64,000 nucleotides of DNA from NCBI GenBank assembly GCA_025093555.1, contig JAIWNF010000008.1, positions 310,001 to 374,000 on the forward strand, written 5' to 3'. The notes under the pieces are model-generated. The model had not been told where the DNA came from. It was given only the letters and a program-made list of their open reading frames with translations, and made no database searches. Numbering within the stretch: position 1 is the first letter of the stretch; every line of letters begins with the position of its first letter. A program made the position numbers and the translations under genes. Source of the DNA: Circinella umbellata (lineage: Eukaryota > Mucoromycota > Mucoromycetes > Mucorales > Lichtheimiaceae). Of the stretch, positions 29,206 to 43,747 are shown one piece after another.

Positions 29206-32200
29206 TTATCGGAAAGATGGAATCCACGATGAACGTTTATCACGAGCAGCCATAGCAACCTTTTCATCAACATCTAGTGTTTTGATATCTTCAACTGCAC
29301 CACGGCCTCTCAAAGGTTTCGCAATTTTACTAAAGTTTAATCCTGCCATACCGCCCTGCGATTTGGCCGAACGAGCTTGCTCCAAACGTTCTCTCACTGT
29401 ATGAAGCTGTGCCTCAAACCTGTTTGCATAAATATTATTATCATAATTAATATAAACATACATCACACATTAAACATTTATAATCCTGTTAATTACAAGC
29501 ACTTACTTTTCATTTTGAGAAAGTAATCGTTGTTTCGCTTCTTGCAACAACGTTTCCAGGTTTTGAATTCGTTCATTACGTGCAACAAGTTTACGATCAG
29601 CCAATGCAGCTTCTTTTTTCAATTGAGAATTCTGTTCAACCAACTAAATATTTATTTATGAAAAAAATAAATGTATCAGATTATTGTTATCCAGATTATG
29701 TGAGAACAAAGATACATCATAAGAAATAAATGAATAAAATTTACCTGTTTCTGTACGTTAGTCAACTGTTCAAGGTTCCTTTCTAAGAAGGACATTTTCT
29801 TCTGTTGGGCTTTGTTGTTGGTAGCTCTGAGCACATTGTTGTATTGCTCTCGTGTCTCGTCCAGCGAAATCTCCAACTCGACCACCTTTTCACAACGATT
29901 TTGAAGATCACGCATCAAAGCCTTCTTCATGATTTCAAAATCAGCAAGTTGTTGAACCATCGATTTACGCATGTTTTCCAAGTCTTTTTCTTTTTCTTCG
30001 TAAGTCATTGTGCTACCACCATTTGCAGCAGGTTTGGGTTGTGATTTAGGAAGGGCAGCAGCAGCAGCTTGAAGCTCATCATGCGTTTCTTGAAGTTCTT
30101 TTATTGCGCTGTTGAGTTGTTGTTCTTCTTCATTTCTTTGCTCAATATCTCGTTTGAGTTCTTCAATTTCACGTTCTTGCATCTCTTTCTTCGTTGCATA
30201 TTGTGCTTCAATCTTCGCCTAAGTTAACATTATTATATAATATAAAACGTTAACATTTAATAAGATCATAATAATAAACAATAAACAAAACAAAACAAAC
30301 CTTTAATTCTGAGATAGTATCTTGAACGTTTGCATCATGTTCTTCATCAGCAATAGATTTTTCAAGCAATTCTTCATATTCTATTTCCAAAGTTGCAATG
30401 CGTTTTTCCAAGTCAGTGCGTTTGTTCGATAAACCATCATTATTTTGATTCAAAATGCGAATAGTTTCTTGATGTTTCTCAACCAATGCCTTGGATTCGC
30501 CAAGTTGTTGCTTTAAGACAGCAAATTCTTCTGGTGTCATTGTATATTCTTCAGAATTTACATCTCCCAAATTGTTAAGTGTATTTGATAATTGTTTTTG
30601 TTTTTCATCAATTTCACCCTATAATTATTCATTATTTGGTTTCAAATGAAAAAAAAATTCAGCAAAACCATATCAATATGTCATAATTAATCTCTCCCCC
30701 CCCAAAAAAAAAAGAATACTTACGGAAGCATTACGTAACAACTCAGACGCCTTTTGTTCTTCTTGTTGTTCTTTCTCGACTGATTCACGGATTTGAGCTA
30801 ACGTTTTGCGTAATTCTTGAAGTTCAACAGTTAATTCTTCGTTGGCTTCCTTAAGCGAATCAACAGTAATAGCACTTTCCTTGCTATCATAAGAAACCTT
30901 TTCAAGTTCAACTTTGACTTCACTTAATTCAGCAGTCATTTGTTGATTATCGCTCGATTGGATCTTTTCTGCCTCTTTAAGTTGGTTGAGTTCCTCTTGG
31001 ATTTCATGCACTTGTTTTTCTCGACTTGAAAGTTCGGTTTCCTTTAATTTTTAAATATCGTGATGGATATGCACAAATAATGAGCTTCATTATAACAATA
31101 ATGTAAATGACATAAACAAAAAAAAAAGAAAACATTGTCATTATATTTCTATTTCCATTATTATTACCTTTTCCTTGATTAGCTCAACCAGTTCATTTTC
31201 ACGTTTAACCAATTCTTCACGCTCATCTTTATCAAGAACAGGGATAGGTGTAGAAGGTCTTGAATCAACAGCAGGAATGCTTTCAGCAATAGCACGAGCA
31301 GCAGCAGGAGATTGTTTTGGTGCGTTACTGACAGTGTTATTTTTTTTATCCAATGCAGCCCATTTCATTTCGGGTACTTTACCACCTGAACGCCAAACCG
31401 AGATTTCACCCTCTAATGCAATAATGTATTGTTGATATGAAACTGTATCACTCTTGACCTTTTTCAAAAGAGCCTTCAATTCAGCAGGTGATAAGTCAGC
31501 GTTAACCTTGGCCTTGTTCTTGATGGTCTTTGCACGAACACCAAATCTTAATGTTGATATAGTTTCGGCTTCATTGTAAGAAGAAGGAGAACAATTGATG
31601 ATCAAGGTGGTACGTGAGTTACCACCCAAAGATTCTTGAAGAATACGAGTCAATTTTGAATCTCTGTATGGGATATGGCTCGACTATAATTATTATAGCA
31701 TAGCAACATGTTAGTAATAAATAACTACATGTATTTCATTATCTTTTTTTTTCTCAGTCTATTATTACCTTGCCATCCGTTAATGAGTTAATAACCATAC
31801 CCAAGGCGGTCAATGACTTATTGATCTTTTTGGCTTCTTCTAATGTTTGCCCTGAAGCACCTGTTTTGCCAACCTTTTCGGAACCGGCCAAATCGACAAG
31901 GTAGAGCTTACCACTTTTGGCAGCGCCAGTATCGAGATTCTTTTGCGTAATCGTAATCATCACCATCGAGTGAGATCGAGAACTTTCAGCATTCATGTCT
32001 ATTGATTTTTTTTTACATTGTATTTGTTAGGATGCTTTTTTTTTTATCAAAATGAAACAATGTGTGTTTTTTTAACTTACTTGTAGAAGCGACGACACGA
32101 TTATTACCACCACGACGCATAACTTCATATACTTCTTCAGTAGTTGAAACATAAACTTCAAGTACACCTTTAACATAAACACCTTTCACTTTATCTTCAT

Positions 32201-32952
32201 GGATCGGCAAATTATCGTGCTGAGCTATATAAGGTAATTAAAATACAGGTTTCAGTTTTTTTTAAAGTCGATGAAAGAAGTTATGTGTAGTATAATAAAG
32301 CCACTTACGGTTCAATAAATCCTTCACTTTTTCCATATAAATTTCCATATAGGATACCTTTACAGTAAATTCCATATTGGCAGGTGATTCCATGATATTG
32401 GCGAAAATTTGTTCCACGATACGTGGAATGATACCTTTGTTTTCGGCATCATCAATGCTTGAACCCATCATAGTAAATGTTTTACCTGAACCTGTTTGAC
32501 CATAAGCAAACACAGTTCCGTTATAACCAGCAACGACATCTATAGTAAAAATAATAATAGCATGAATCGTTAGTATGTTGTTGTGGAGTTGTTACATGAA
32601 GCCTCTTTCTAGACAAAAATATAAAATAATTTATTACCATCAACAATCGGTTTAATCGAGTAGTTGAAAATATCTTCTTGTTTGGTACTCATACCAAAGA
32701 CTTTATCAAAAGCATAGTTTGCTTTGTTTTCAGAAGCCTATATCGTTATAAAAGTTTTGTGAGTCTTCTAATATATGTGTTATATGTACAAAGACAAAAA
32801 AAAGAAAAAGAAAAAAAAAATAAGGGACATACACCAAGTCTAACAGCTGTCCCTTCATCATTAATGGCAATGATGGGTTTACCGCCTTCTTTAATCTCGA
32901 GTTTATTTTGAGGTCGAAAACGACACACAACCTTAATATTAGTGCCTGACAT
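29206..32952 (-). CDS. Kinesin-1 heavy chain (conventional kinesin)
   Basis: Microtubule plus-end-directed motor. Start ATG 32952 ([14 protein letters not shown]), stop TAA 29206-29208, about a dozen exons with short introns. The motor domain has the P-loop [14 protein letters not shown] (32500-32460 region), switch I in NAESSRSHS, switch II in LVDLAGSEK and the microtubule-binding [38 protein letters not shown] marks the neck. Long heptad coiled coils follow (about 31.0 to 29.7 kb). The tail ends in [15 protein letters not shown], equivalent to the IAK autoinhibitory motif of kinesin-1, which secures the subfamily. No light-chain gene is nearby. The next gene upstream, on the same strand, is p150Glued. 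Confidence 0.95.
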
Positions 32953-34463
32953 TTGAGTTATCTAAATTTCAATACATCCAGTATATATTTACAGAGATTA
33001 GAATATGAAATCTCTCTTTTTTTATTTTTGCCACTTTATTTTCTTTTGCTTCCCCCCTAATTTGATGGTTCGTATATTGTTTTGCATAAATAAAAGTCTT
33101 GAGTTAATGCGTACCTGTTGTCTCAGAAATAATTAATAGAAAAAAAAAAGACTTGGATATAAAATATGGAAAAAGGAAGGGACGCGAAAACAACCTTTTC
33201 TTGTTTCCTTGATAATAGAAAAGTATATTACGTTTGTTGTTGTATTAAAAAAAAACGTTCTTAAAATTAACGCACAACTTTAATGGAAAGAAGAACGAAA
33301 AGTCAAAATAAAGAACCAAAAAAAAAAAAAAAGCAAGGCGGAGGGAAAAGAGACAGAGCTTTTTTTTTTTGTTTTTTGAAAGTGGAAAAGTTAAAAAAGC
33401 TATTATATACACTTGAAAAAGCACCAAGTTTTTTTTTTGGTTCCGTCAATAGTGTCACAGGCAGTTACTATCGAGCCAGGTCTCTCATTATTTGTGCCTG
33501 GGCTAGGTGCATGATTTTGGAAGATGGAATGATTTCAAGTTTACGGAGTTTGTTTCCGTTTGGTTGTACAAACACTATCTTTTTTTTTTTTCATCACTTC
33601 TGTTTTTAAAGGTAGTGTGAACATTGTTTACTTCACTTTCAATGAATGAGATTATCATTAACTATCCAGACGAATTAATAGCTAGAATACATTCTTTTAT
33701 AACACATATAACATCATTATAAGCTTGTAGGTATTTTTTATCTTTTATATTTAATATAAAATATTGTATGTATATTTTGTTATAAGATTAAATATAACTA
33801 TAAAAGAGAAGATAATCATTGATAAAGAAAAGCAACTATTAGTGTGAATAAAACTAAAAGTAAAAAATAAAAATAAAAAGAAGAAATACGGAATTGTAGG
33901 CGAGGATAACCATCTAGATCACTACCAAGAAAAGTGAAGGATTTATGGGATATGACGAAGATGTAAATTGGTAAAGAGATCTTTTACTTTTTGGATGATG
34001 ATAATGGTGGTACGTAAGCTTGGATTCCTTTCAAATTACGTCAATTACCCCCTCTTATTATCCTTTCTATTCGAGCCGATCTGTTTGCTAATTGGCATGA
34101 ATTAGCCTTGCTGCACAGCACCACAATATGAACGGAGCTTGATCATAAAGATAACAGTAAAACCGATATATACAACTTACATTGTGAAGCAAAGAAAAAT
34201 AAAAAATAAAAATCAATTTCAATTTCAAATTGGTAGCATCGACAAACATTTAATCAGTTTATTCATATGTTCAAAATATAACTCGTAATATCCTATTATA
34301 TTTATTGCAATTATTAAAAACAGTATAAAACTAAAGGATATCGATAACTTTGGAAAAGTACGTAATATAGTACAAATGAAAAAATAGTAAGAAATGTAGT
34401 AGGGCCCTACAATAGTTTCGTCGTCTGTGTCTTTCGCTAAACCGTTTACCTTTTGTTTTTTCA
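32953..34463. other. Upstream region of kinesin, no gene recognised
   Basis: Pyrimidine- and purine-rich tracts near 33020-33450 probably belong to the kinesin promoter and 5' UTR. ORFs here are short and repeat-like. No element signature was found. Confidence 0.4.
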
Positions 34464-34673
34464 CGAGTCTACCAATTCCAACTTCCAGCGAACATGCTAT
34501 ACAAATAAAAAAAATAGCTTTTCTAAATGAAATAATTTATAATGCTAACTAATATGACCTTGATAACGTTATATATATATGTTACTACCTCCCACACATC
34601 CTTGGCCATACATACTGCTGCGCCAAATGTCTGTTTTGCATTTAAAAATGTTATTGGCGGATGTGCCTAAGAA
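34464..34673 (-). CDS. Possible small gene, C-terminal exons only
   Basis: The exon from acceptor ATTCTTAG (just above 34673) encodes AHPPITFLNAKQTFGAAVCM then AKDVWE and ends at a GTAGTAAC donor near 34593. After an intron ending TTTGTATAG near 34500 the frame continues EHVRWKLELVDS and stops at TGA (about 34464-34466). The two pieces have non-random composition and consistent splice sites. Upstream, a start such as MDQYHKKAIDIPSSGSS near 34913 is possible but could not be joined in frame. The protein is short and I do not recognise it. Confidence 0.35.
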
Positions 34674-35417
34674 TATATCTGCAAATAACGATCATCAAAT
34701 GAACTATTTTATGTGGTTTTAAGTTCATCAACGTGTACATAGTAATATTCATTATGTTATGTTCAAACTATTGAATTTTTATCTTAACAGAGAGATAACA
34801 GTATAAAGTTTTTTTTAGTACATATCAAAAATATGATGCTCTTAATAATTTAGTTGCTTAGATGATCCAGACGATGGTATATCAATCGCTTTCTTATGAT
34901 ATTGATCCATTATACCGCAGAACCTATCTTTTCCCTAATTAAATTCTACATCTTTTTTTTTAAACAACGTCTGTTTATCAAATAGTACAAACACCATGTA
35001 TTTTTGATGAAAGCAGTGTTGTGTCATTACAGATAATAATAATCAAGTACGTAATGAAATAATATCTTTTCCCATATACTTAATATTATAGCTTTTATAG
35101 GATATTTAAAATAATCTGTTTGCAAAGTCATGATACGAAAACAATATCAAAAGCTAAGCTTATATGATATCTTATTGTCGATTATCATAATCGAAATCAT
35201 CCACAGGTTCAATTGTGTTATGTAAAGTGTTTATAAAAGAAAGAGTTGTTATTCATATAAAGGGAAAAAATATTCTACATATGTATATATAAAAAATAAG
35301 GTGTGGGTCGTAAAATGGAATTTGAAAAGTAGGTGTTTGTTGTCAATAAGAATAATAATAAGAATAATAATAATAAAAAAAGGGGAAAAATCATAGTAGA
35401 TGATGCAATAATAAAAA
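34674..35417. other. Intergenic 3' of the p150Glued gene
   Basis: AT-rich. An ATG-initiated 22-codon stretch near 34913 could be a 5' exon of the small gene below it. AAT/AAG microsatellite-like runs lie near 35350-35385. Nothing else is supported. Confidence 0.35.
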
Positions 35418-38400
35418 TCAACGAATAAAAATGCTATGGATGCGCTCGAATTCAGCGGCACTTGTTAATTGAATGCAGTGACGACGACTGCTACTTGTGT
35501 TGATGACGTTACTCGACAAGCGGGGTATCTTGACTTGAGCGATCGATTGCGTCAAGTAATTTAATGGACGTTGTAATGGCTATTATATTATACAGAGCAT
35601 AAATTAATTAGATCCGTTATAGTTTTTTTTAAAGTAGTATGAACAGTTAGTATCATTATTACCTGTATTGCTCCATGTATCATCGTCTCATTGTCAGTTG
35701 TTGCTGTACTGTATTGAAGTTGCTTCAATTTGTTCTTGAGCTGTTCACTACGTTGCTTAAGCGTGTACAACACTGACTGTTGTGTTTGGTATTGATAATT
35801 GGGAGTCTTTTTCATGCTACGCCATTCTCCAGAAGTACCACACTCATTTAGAGCGACAACCTTAGGTGTTGAAGAAGCGGTTCTTAAATCCTTTAATAAG
35901 ACTCGAGTTTCTGTTGCAAGCGAACGCATCATATCGCGTGCTTCGGGTTGTTTATTTTCTTTTTCTTCTTCGTCATCAGCGCTATTTTCCTCATCTTGTT
36001 CTTCTTCTTCATCAGCACTATATTTAGATAACGATGCTCGTTGTACAGGAGGTAACTGTTCTAGTTTAAGTGAACGAGCAAGATCACAACCCTTAAGATG
36101 CGCGTTTTCAGCTCGAAGATATCGAATACCAGCTTTGAGAATCTCCATCTATGCATAAAATTTATTTGTTGTGTAAGATATAAGTAAGCGCAATTTCAGA
36201 GGAATTTATGTTTTGATATCCATAAGATTCAGTTTGTCGTGCGACACCTTTTTTTTTTGTACTTACATGATGATGCATATCAGCATATTCAGCAGCATCA
36301 GATAAATCTCCCACAATAGAATCTTCTTCCATACTAGTTTCAAATGGACTTGGTTTTCGAGGCATAGAAAGTCGTTTATCTTCTTTTTGTACAGCTGCTG
36401 CTTTCTTAAGTTGAATATTTTCTTGTTCAAGTCCTTCATACTCAGTTTGCAAGTTCTCCATAGCTTCACTATACATTTGTGTTTGAGCCTTGGCTTTTTC
36501 AAGACTTTCTTCAAGTGCATGGAATTGATCTGTGTCTTTTTTAGCAGCTTCCATACGTCGTTCGAGTACTTCGACTCGAATATTAGCTTCTTGTAATGCT
36601 TGATCCTAGAAAACCCCCCCAAAAAAAAGGTTTGTAACAAATAAAAATTTGGTTCCCATTCGCATATATACACTGTAGTGTCTGTGTGGATGTGATTTTT
36701 TCAAAGGTTTACCTTTGCTTTGATATCCTTAATCAATTTAAAGATTTCTTCACTATGTTGTTGAAGCTTTCGTTCCATGTCGTGATTAATAACGACCTCT
36801 GCTTTCATATCTGAAGCACGTTGGACCCACGGTGGAATACCCGTAGCAACTAGTTATTTTTTTTTAAAAGAAAAAGAACAGCTGTTAGTCCATTTCCGTC
36901 CTATATTTTCAATCCTATACAGGAATAATAGAAATGAAGGTGTTTTTATAACCATTGTACTTACTCTTGTCCATACGATTATCATGTTCAATTCTCTTTA
37001 ACGTGGTACCGAGTTCGCTTGAAAGTGATTTAAGCATCTTTAAGCAACCATCCCACATGGTAGTTTCGGAAATATCGAGAATATCATCACTTTTGTTATA
37101 AATAAGACGTTGAATTTCATCCAAACTAATTTCTCCCCGATTGGTGCGCTTATTGTCAAGGTAACCAAGTATTTGTTTCAATGTCTAATTATATATTATC
37201 ATTGTATGTTAATTCATATAATCATCATCCCGAACAAGTAAAAGATATGTGATGATTTCCACTATTATTTTATATTTACCTCAAAACAGAATTGACTCAA
37301 TTTAGCACTCAATGCATACATGGTTCTGAATCGGTGTAAATGTTCTGCCTTGGGAGTTAATGCTTGTTCTGCAAGATCATCTAATTGACGTAATAATTTT
37401 CTAACAAAGCAAAATGAAATAAGTCTTCCTATATACAGCGTTCGCAAAGATGAGTAGAGAAAAATAAAGAATAATAGACTTACTTGGCAACCATCTTACA
37501 GCTCTTAGTTTCAGACACAAGACGTCCAAGAGGTTCCATATAATCATAGTCAAGACGTTCTTGGCCTTCAACAATATTCATGCCTAAAAATGAATCATTT
37601 TAGTGATTTGAATTCTCAGTCACCATATAATCACAAATAGGGAAAGCCCAATAAATCATTTCTTACCACCAGTTTTGAATGCATTGTAAACAATTTGTTT
37701 CACAAATGTCAGCTCAACCATCATCTTGTCAGAATTCATATCAAATGCTCTGGTCAAACTAAAGAATAAATCAGCATTGCCAGTATCACTACTTTGTACG
37801 AGATGAATTTCTGCTAAATGTTCCAAATGGGCAATAATTCTATATAATTATGCAAGAATGAGTTAAAAGAATGAATTTATCGAGGACATTATTTTTTTTA
37901 AGAAAGTACATATGGTATTATTTTTTACCTTTGAAGATCCATTACAGATTCAGCATCGTTGGATTCTTCAGTTCTAAAGAACTCAACAAGAGCATTTAAT
38001 CTATATATGTATATATATATTAAAAACATTAATAACGAGTTTAAACACCTTTGAATGAAATATACGTTATAATATCCTGTTTTTGTTTACCTTCGTTCAG
38101 AACCAACCAAGTCATGATATACGCGTGCCATCTTTGAGAATTCTTCTGGTGTACAATGTTTAACGAATGTAACAAATCGTTTAGCCAAATCACCCATCCA
38201 TGCTGCTTTTTGTCGTAACTAGAATGATAATGATAATAATAATAATAATATATGATTGATCGCCATCAGTTAATAAGCTCATTTTTTATTGCATTTAATA
38301 AGTTGTTTTCATATGGATACATTACCTCACAGACGGAAACCAAGCTTTCAGATACATTATCCATTATCTTTTCACTGATTGGATGTGTTTGATCAAGATG

Positions 38401-41400
38401 TTTGATAATAATTTCAGACTTGTATGCCAAACGTTTGAATAATAACAAACATGAGATGGGATCATTTTCAGTCTTGAAGAAAGCATCTGGTAAATAGGGC
38501 TAGTAAAAAAAAAATAGCAATTAATATTGGTATGAATCTGTCTATTAGTTGGGTCACTTGAAATCATTAATAAATATTTACTTGTGTGTAACTAAGACGA
38601 TCGTTTGCTTGAGCTGCTTCAAGTTTACGGAGTTCTAAATCAATAGCCTTTGCTTGAGCTTTCATTACAGTTGATTGTAATTGCATATTAAGTGACATCA
38701 TTGTTTGTGATTGACTAGCTAAACTGTGGTTTTCAGATTGTTGGTCTTTCTCTCTTTGGCGTAGATGGTCTAGATCACTGCGTAATTTAATTTTACCCAG
38801 GATAATTAGTGTTATATGTCGGTCATTCTATTTTTAATAAATATCATGAATTACATTATTTACCTTTGTAAATGCTGAACAAGTTCTCTAAACTGTTGGA
38901 TGGTTGTCTCATAATCTGCATTTGTTTCTTCAGAAGAGCGTAATCTTTCAAGTTGTTCACGTAAAAGCATATCACGATGATCTACAAAAATATAATTTAA
39001 TATTGCTTTTTTTTTCTGTTCTCTTCTCCTATCCTGTTGCCTCCAAGTTTTACATACCAATTTCGGCTTGGAGTTGTTTTTCGGTCTCGACATGGTTTTC
39101 TTCAAGTTCATCGGCAAGTTCTTTGAGTGCTTCAAGATCTTCATTACCAGCTTGAATTTCTTCCAATTGTTCTGTAAGAGCTAGGTTCTTTTCTGTAAGT
39201 TGTTCAACCATTTCTTCAGCACCCAAAGCATCATCCAGTCGTTGACGTAAATCTTCAATTTGACTTTCGGCAGTATCCAATTTTTCCTTGACTTTATCAT
39301 ATTGGACTGATGTAATTTTTGTTAAATGTATAAGTGAAGAAAAAATAAAATAAAGTAGAATAGATTAAATATAAGATATTTTTCTATATTATATAAATGC
39401 ATGGATAACAAGTAGTTTTTTTTTTACCTTTAATTTCGGCGAGTTCATAGTTTTCATTTTCAAGTTCCTTGATTTGTAAATTCAAATCAATTTCTTGTTC
39501 ATTTGTTGCGTCTCTCAAACTAATAATTTTGATAGCAATATAAAATTAATAAAATGCTAGGATACTACTATTTTCGTCTTCTATTTTTTTTTTACCGAAT
39601 TAATGCCTCTCTCAATCGTTCGTTATGTCGTTCAAGCTGAACAATTTCCAAAGAGTTTCGTGCTTGGTCATCACCATCACCATCAGGATTAGGTGGTCGA
39701 TTCAAAATGTCTATTGGATAAAATTAATATCATTATAAATCAATTATTCAATATATATATATATATATATATATATTTGGTCATCATCCACTAAATAATA
39801 AGAAAGTATAATATACCAGCTTCACGTTTCAAGACATCCAAATCAACGCTAATTTCCTCAATCTTATCTTTAAGAATATCGACTTCTTGTTGTAATACTT
39901 CAGCACGTTCTTCAGCAACTTCTTTATCCAATGTCATCATTTCTAATGAATCTGCCATTTCATTGTATTTTGATTCTAATGATTCTTTATCAGATGCTGT
40001 ATCTTTTAACTCGCGTTTGGTATCTCGAAGATCTTTTTGTAATTCTGCAATTTTATCTATAAGAAGAAAAGAAAGAGAACTGTCAGACAAAATTAAAATT
40101 AAACTATAACAATAACTTTATATACCTTGAAGTTTATTGCGTAATGTTAAAAATTGTTGAGCTTCTTCTTTGATTTTTTCATGTTCACGGTATCGTTCAC
40201 GATCTTCTTGTCGTTTTGTTTCCAAGATTTTCAATTTGAACCGCAACTCCTCATAATCTTTAAGAGGAACAACCTGAATATAAAATAATAGTAACGATGT
40301 TTTTCTTTTTAATTTAGTTATGAAAAAAAGAAGAATTTGGATAAAAAAAACGAGCCATGTGGTTAGTTATTAAGTTTTTTTTTTTTTCAATATTTACCTG
40401 GTCGGATTTACTGATGGGCATAGTAGCAGCAAGAGCACCATAAGCAGGTTGATGTCTTTGTGGTTGTGAGTGACCAGGATTACAATCTTTTACCATTCTT
40501 TCATCAGCATCTTGATCTGCTGGTGTTGCAGGTGTGTCTTTATCTGATGAATCCTCTTCTGTATCAATTTGAGATGGAGTACGATTATCGTCGTCGTCAT
40601 CGTCGTCATCATCGTCGATATCTCCATGATGACTCATACTTTCACTACTGTCATCATCATCCTCATCATATTCATCACCATCGTCTGCTGATTCTTGTTC
40701 TTCCTCTTGTTGCTGTTGTTGTTGTTGTTGTTGTCTTTGAACTCGCAATAACATTTCTTGCCGTTGACGAACTCGAAGTTGTTCTAATTGTCGTTCACGT
40801 TCTGCTCTTAATGCAAGTTCTTTTGCTTCTTGTTCTTCTGCTGCCCGTTTAGCTTCTTCCTCAGCTTGTTTACGAGCTTTTTCTTCTGCCACACGAGCTT
40901 CTTCTGCTTCTCTAGCTGCCTTTTCGCGAGCAGCTGCTTTTGCAGCCGCTGACTGTTCACGTATAGATGTTGCTCCTATAGTACCAGATCGTGGTCGTGT
41001 TGGTGCATCTTTACTATTGGCATACATACTTTTTCGTCTCACTGGGGCACTACCGGTTGTAGCAGCTCTAGAAAGAGTTCCACTCGTCTTTGTAGCAGTT
41101 GGTGTAGCTGTTGCACGACTTGTTCCAGGAACAGCCGTTGCACGACTCGTTAGTGTTCGTGCAGTAGCTGTAGATTTTGCAGAAGTAGGTGATACATAAG
41201 ATGAGGGTCTACGTCCAGTTGTTGTTGTTGTTGTCGTCGTCGTAGATTGTTTTGTTTGCTGTGCAGGAACTCGTGTAGCTCGTGATGAAGGTGCTGTTGT
41301 TTGACGAGATTCTATACTAGAAGCTGCCATGGAAGCACGTCGTTTTGCAAGAGTAGTTTGTTGTGTTGGTGGTTGTGTCATTGAACGACGAGCAGCTGCT

Positions 41401-41986
41401 TTGACAGCACGACCTGGATCCTGTTGTTGTGGTTTTTGAGGTGAATCACTATTTCGATCCGATCGAGGTGATGCTGGTCCATCCTAAATATATAAATTAA
41501 TATAAATTGTGAATTCCACCCATTCCCTTTTAAATTTAAATATGACAGCATTCTTTTCTTCACTCGCCAATTTTTTTTTAAAAAAAAACATATATAAATA
41601 TATATTTGCATAAACATGAGTGAATTAGATACCTTTTTAGAAGAAGGTGGTAATATTTTAATATGTGCAGGACGAACAAAAACGCCATGGTTTGAGCGGC
41701 ATTCAAAGTATCGTTTCCCCTGAACTACACCGTTGTTTTTACCCAACTGGTCATCAAGTTCGACACCAACCCATTTGCCTGTTTGAAAACTCGTCGTACC
41801 AGCATAACGAATAGTGCCAAGATTTTCACCATGAACAAGTACTCGAGCCCCGACCTGAACATCGGAAGGTAATATATTATTGCTACTAGGTGTCGATACT
41901 CCATTGTTAATCACATTACTATGAAGACTACTTCGGCGTGCTCCGAGGGCAACAGATTGACGTCTGTGCCTGTCGACTGCGGACAT
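35418..41986 (-). CDS. Dynactin subunit p150Glued (CAP-Gly protein)
   Basis: Dynein-dynactin adaptor. Start ATG 41986 (MSAVDRHRRQSVALG), stop TGA 35418-35420 in a last exon I add at 35418-35566 (PLQRPLNYLTQSIAQVKIPR). The CAP-Gly domain is clear: VLVHGENLGTIRYAGTT, GKWVGVELD, GKNNGVVQGKRYFEC and NHGVFVRPAHI. Exon 2 (about 41485-40398) is a Ser/Thr/Ala- and Arg-rich basic region, then polyQ (TTG runs near 40712-40732) and an acidic polyD stretch. From about 40.3 kb down lie long coiled coils (IAELQKDLRDTKRELKD) split by many short introns. The C-terminal half has the dynactin-domain region (YKSEIIIKHLDQTHPISEKI). Homologues are DCTN1, NIP100 and ro-3. A (TA)n run at about 39750-39775 lies in an intron. 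Confidence 0.93.
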
Positions 41987-43747
41987 GACTCAAGCTGTTT
42001 TTTTAAAAAATGATTGTCTAGGAAAAAGAAGTGTAAAATGTATGTGTTGAGGTTGTTGTGTTGAGTGTTATAAGTGTTATGTGTAGATATGTGTGTTTGT
42101 GTGAGTGAGAGAGAGAGAGAGAGCGGAGAAGAAGAGAAGAGAAAGGTTGGTTTTTTATGGGTACAGTTAAAGGTAGAAATATTATATGAATATATATATA
42201 TATGTATGAAAGAAAGAATAAACTGCTTAAATAATAACAATAAACAGTAATAAATAGTAACGATAAATGAATTTATGTGTGTATATATAAATATATAATA
42301 ATATATATTATGTATATACAATCAAAATAAGTATAAAATAGTTTGTATAAATGATTTTATAACAAATCTATTTCAAATAAATAATATTGAAGAAGAAGTG
42401 TCCCCACAATAAAAACACAACAAACAACAGAAACAACACAAAGGTTTTTTTTAGAAAAAAAAAAAAAAAAGAAAAGAGTTTGGTTAAAGAAGAAAACACA
42501 TTTTTTTAAAGGGAAAGTGAGTGTGCACTTTTGGCGGAGCCCACATAGCATTGTAACACAAAGTACTTTTATAACATGGCCAGAGAGAAAAAGCACCCCG
42601 ATAAAATAATTTTTTTTATTATTATTATTTTTAATTATGCTTTGTTAAAAAAAAAATACACTGCCAAAAAGGTATTGTTTGTTCAGGGACGCACACGAGG
42701 GTTAACTTGAAAGAAATTATATTAACTATCATTTTTAACCCCCTTTACCCCCCCCCAAAAAGAAATATTCAATATTATATTTACGTAACCCTGGAAACAT
42801 CAAATCCCTTTGCTTGTGATGATAATTTCAAAAATTACTACTTTTAGCTGATCACGATTTTTAATTGTTTATATTTAATGCTTATTATTGTAACGTAGTT
42901 CTTTATGAGGAGGGCTAAAACGAATACAAAACTGTGTTTGAATCAATTAACTGTTATATGCATTAAAAGGTGTGTGTATGTTTATCTGTGTGTGAGAATA
43001 TAATAGAGCAACACGTTTGTTCTTGCTACTATACTTTATTATGTGAATATGTGTACAGCAATTTTGAACTAAAAAAAAGAAAATTGTTATTATTTTTAGT
43101 GAAACCCAAGCAGAATACGTATAAATGCAACAATAAAAAATAAAAGGTTAATAACAATAACAATAATAATGCCGATATTATTGTATTCAGATATTTTCAT
43201 GCAGCTGTCAATATTTTTTTGGTTTTTCAATCACTCGTTTTTACTCTCTGTCACAAAATAAGAAAACTGATATCATCAAAAAAAGAGAAGAATTAATATA
43301 TTAGATGATCAAATGATGTGTTCCTTATTATGATCAAAACCTTGTATTCAATACAGTCAGATTGTAATGATATTAATAAGTTATAGAGAATACGATACAT
43401 CTTTTGTCTTTTCTTTTTCCTTCCCATAAGATTTAAATTATATAATAAAACTGTTTCTTATTATTCATTATACCTGGTTTTTTTTTGTTTGTGTGATGAT
43501 TTTGTACATAGTCGTGCTGGGTAGTAAGTGAAAAAAAAAACAAAGAAATGTAGTATAATATGGTATGTAATGTAATAGCGAAAAAAAAAAGTGAGAGAAA
43601 AAGGGAGATAATCGTAAGTCATATATATATATAAATATATATAATGAAAAAATAAGTTTGGGTTTGTCTATATAATATATATATATACTTATTTCTTTTA
43701 AGAGGTGGGTGGGGGGTGGAAGGAGTTTGTCGTTCCTTTTTTCTTTC
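41987..43747. other. Intergenic between p150Glued and NIPA genes
   Basis: A (GA)n run (42109-42122) lies in the likely 5' UTR of p150Glued. Several homopolymer tracts (A16 near 42457, C9 near 42749) and a CA/TG-rich stretch follow. No gene is supported. Confidence 0.45.

Noticed and set aside
40460..41199. Plus-strand ORFs over the p150Glued exon 2
   Set aside because: Antisense shadows of its Gln/Asp/Ala-rich low-complexity coding sequence.
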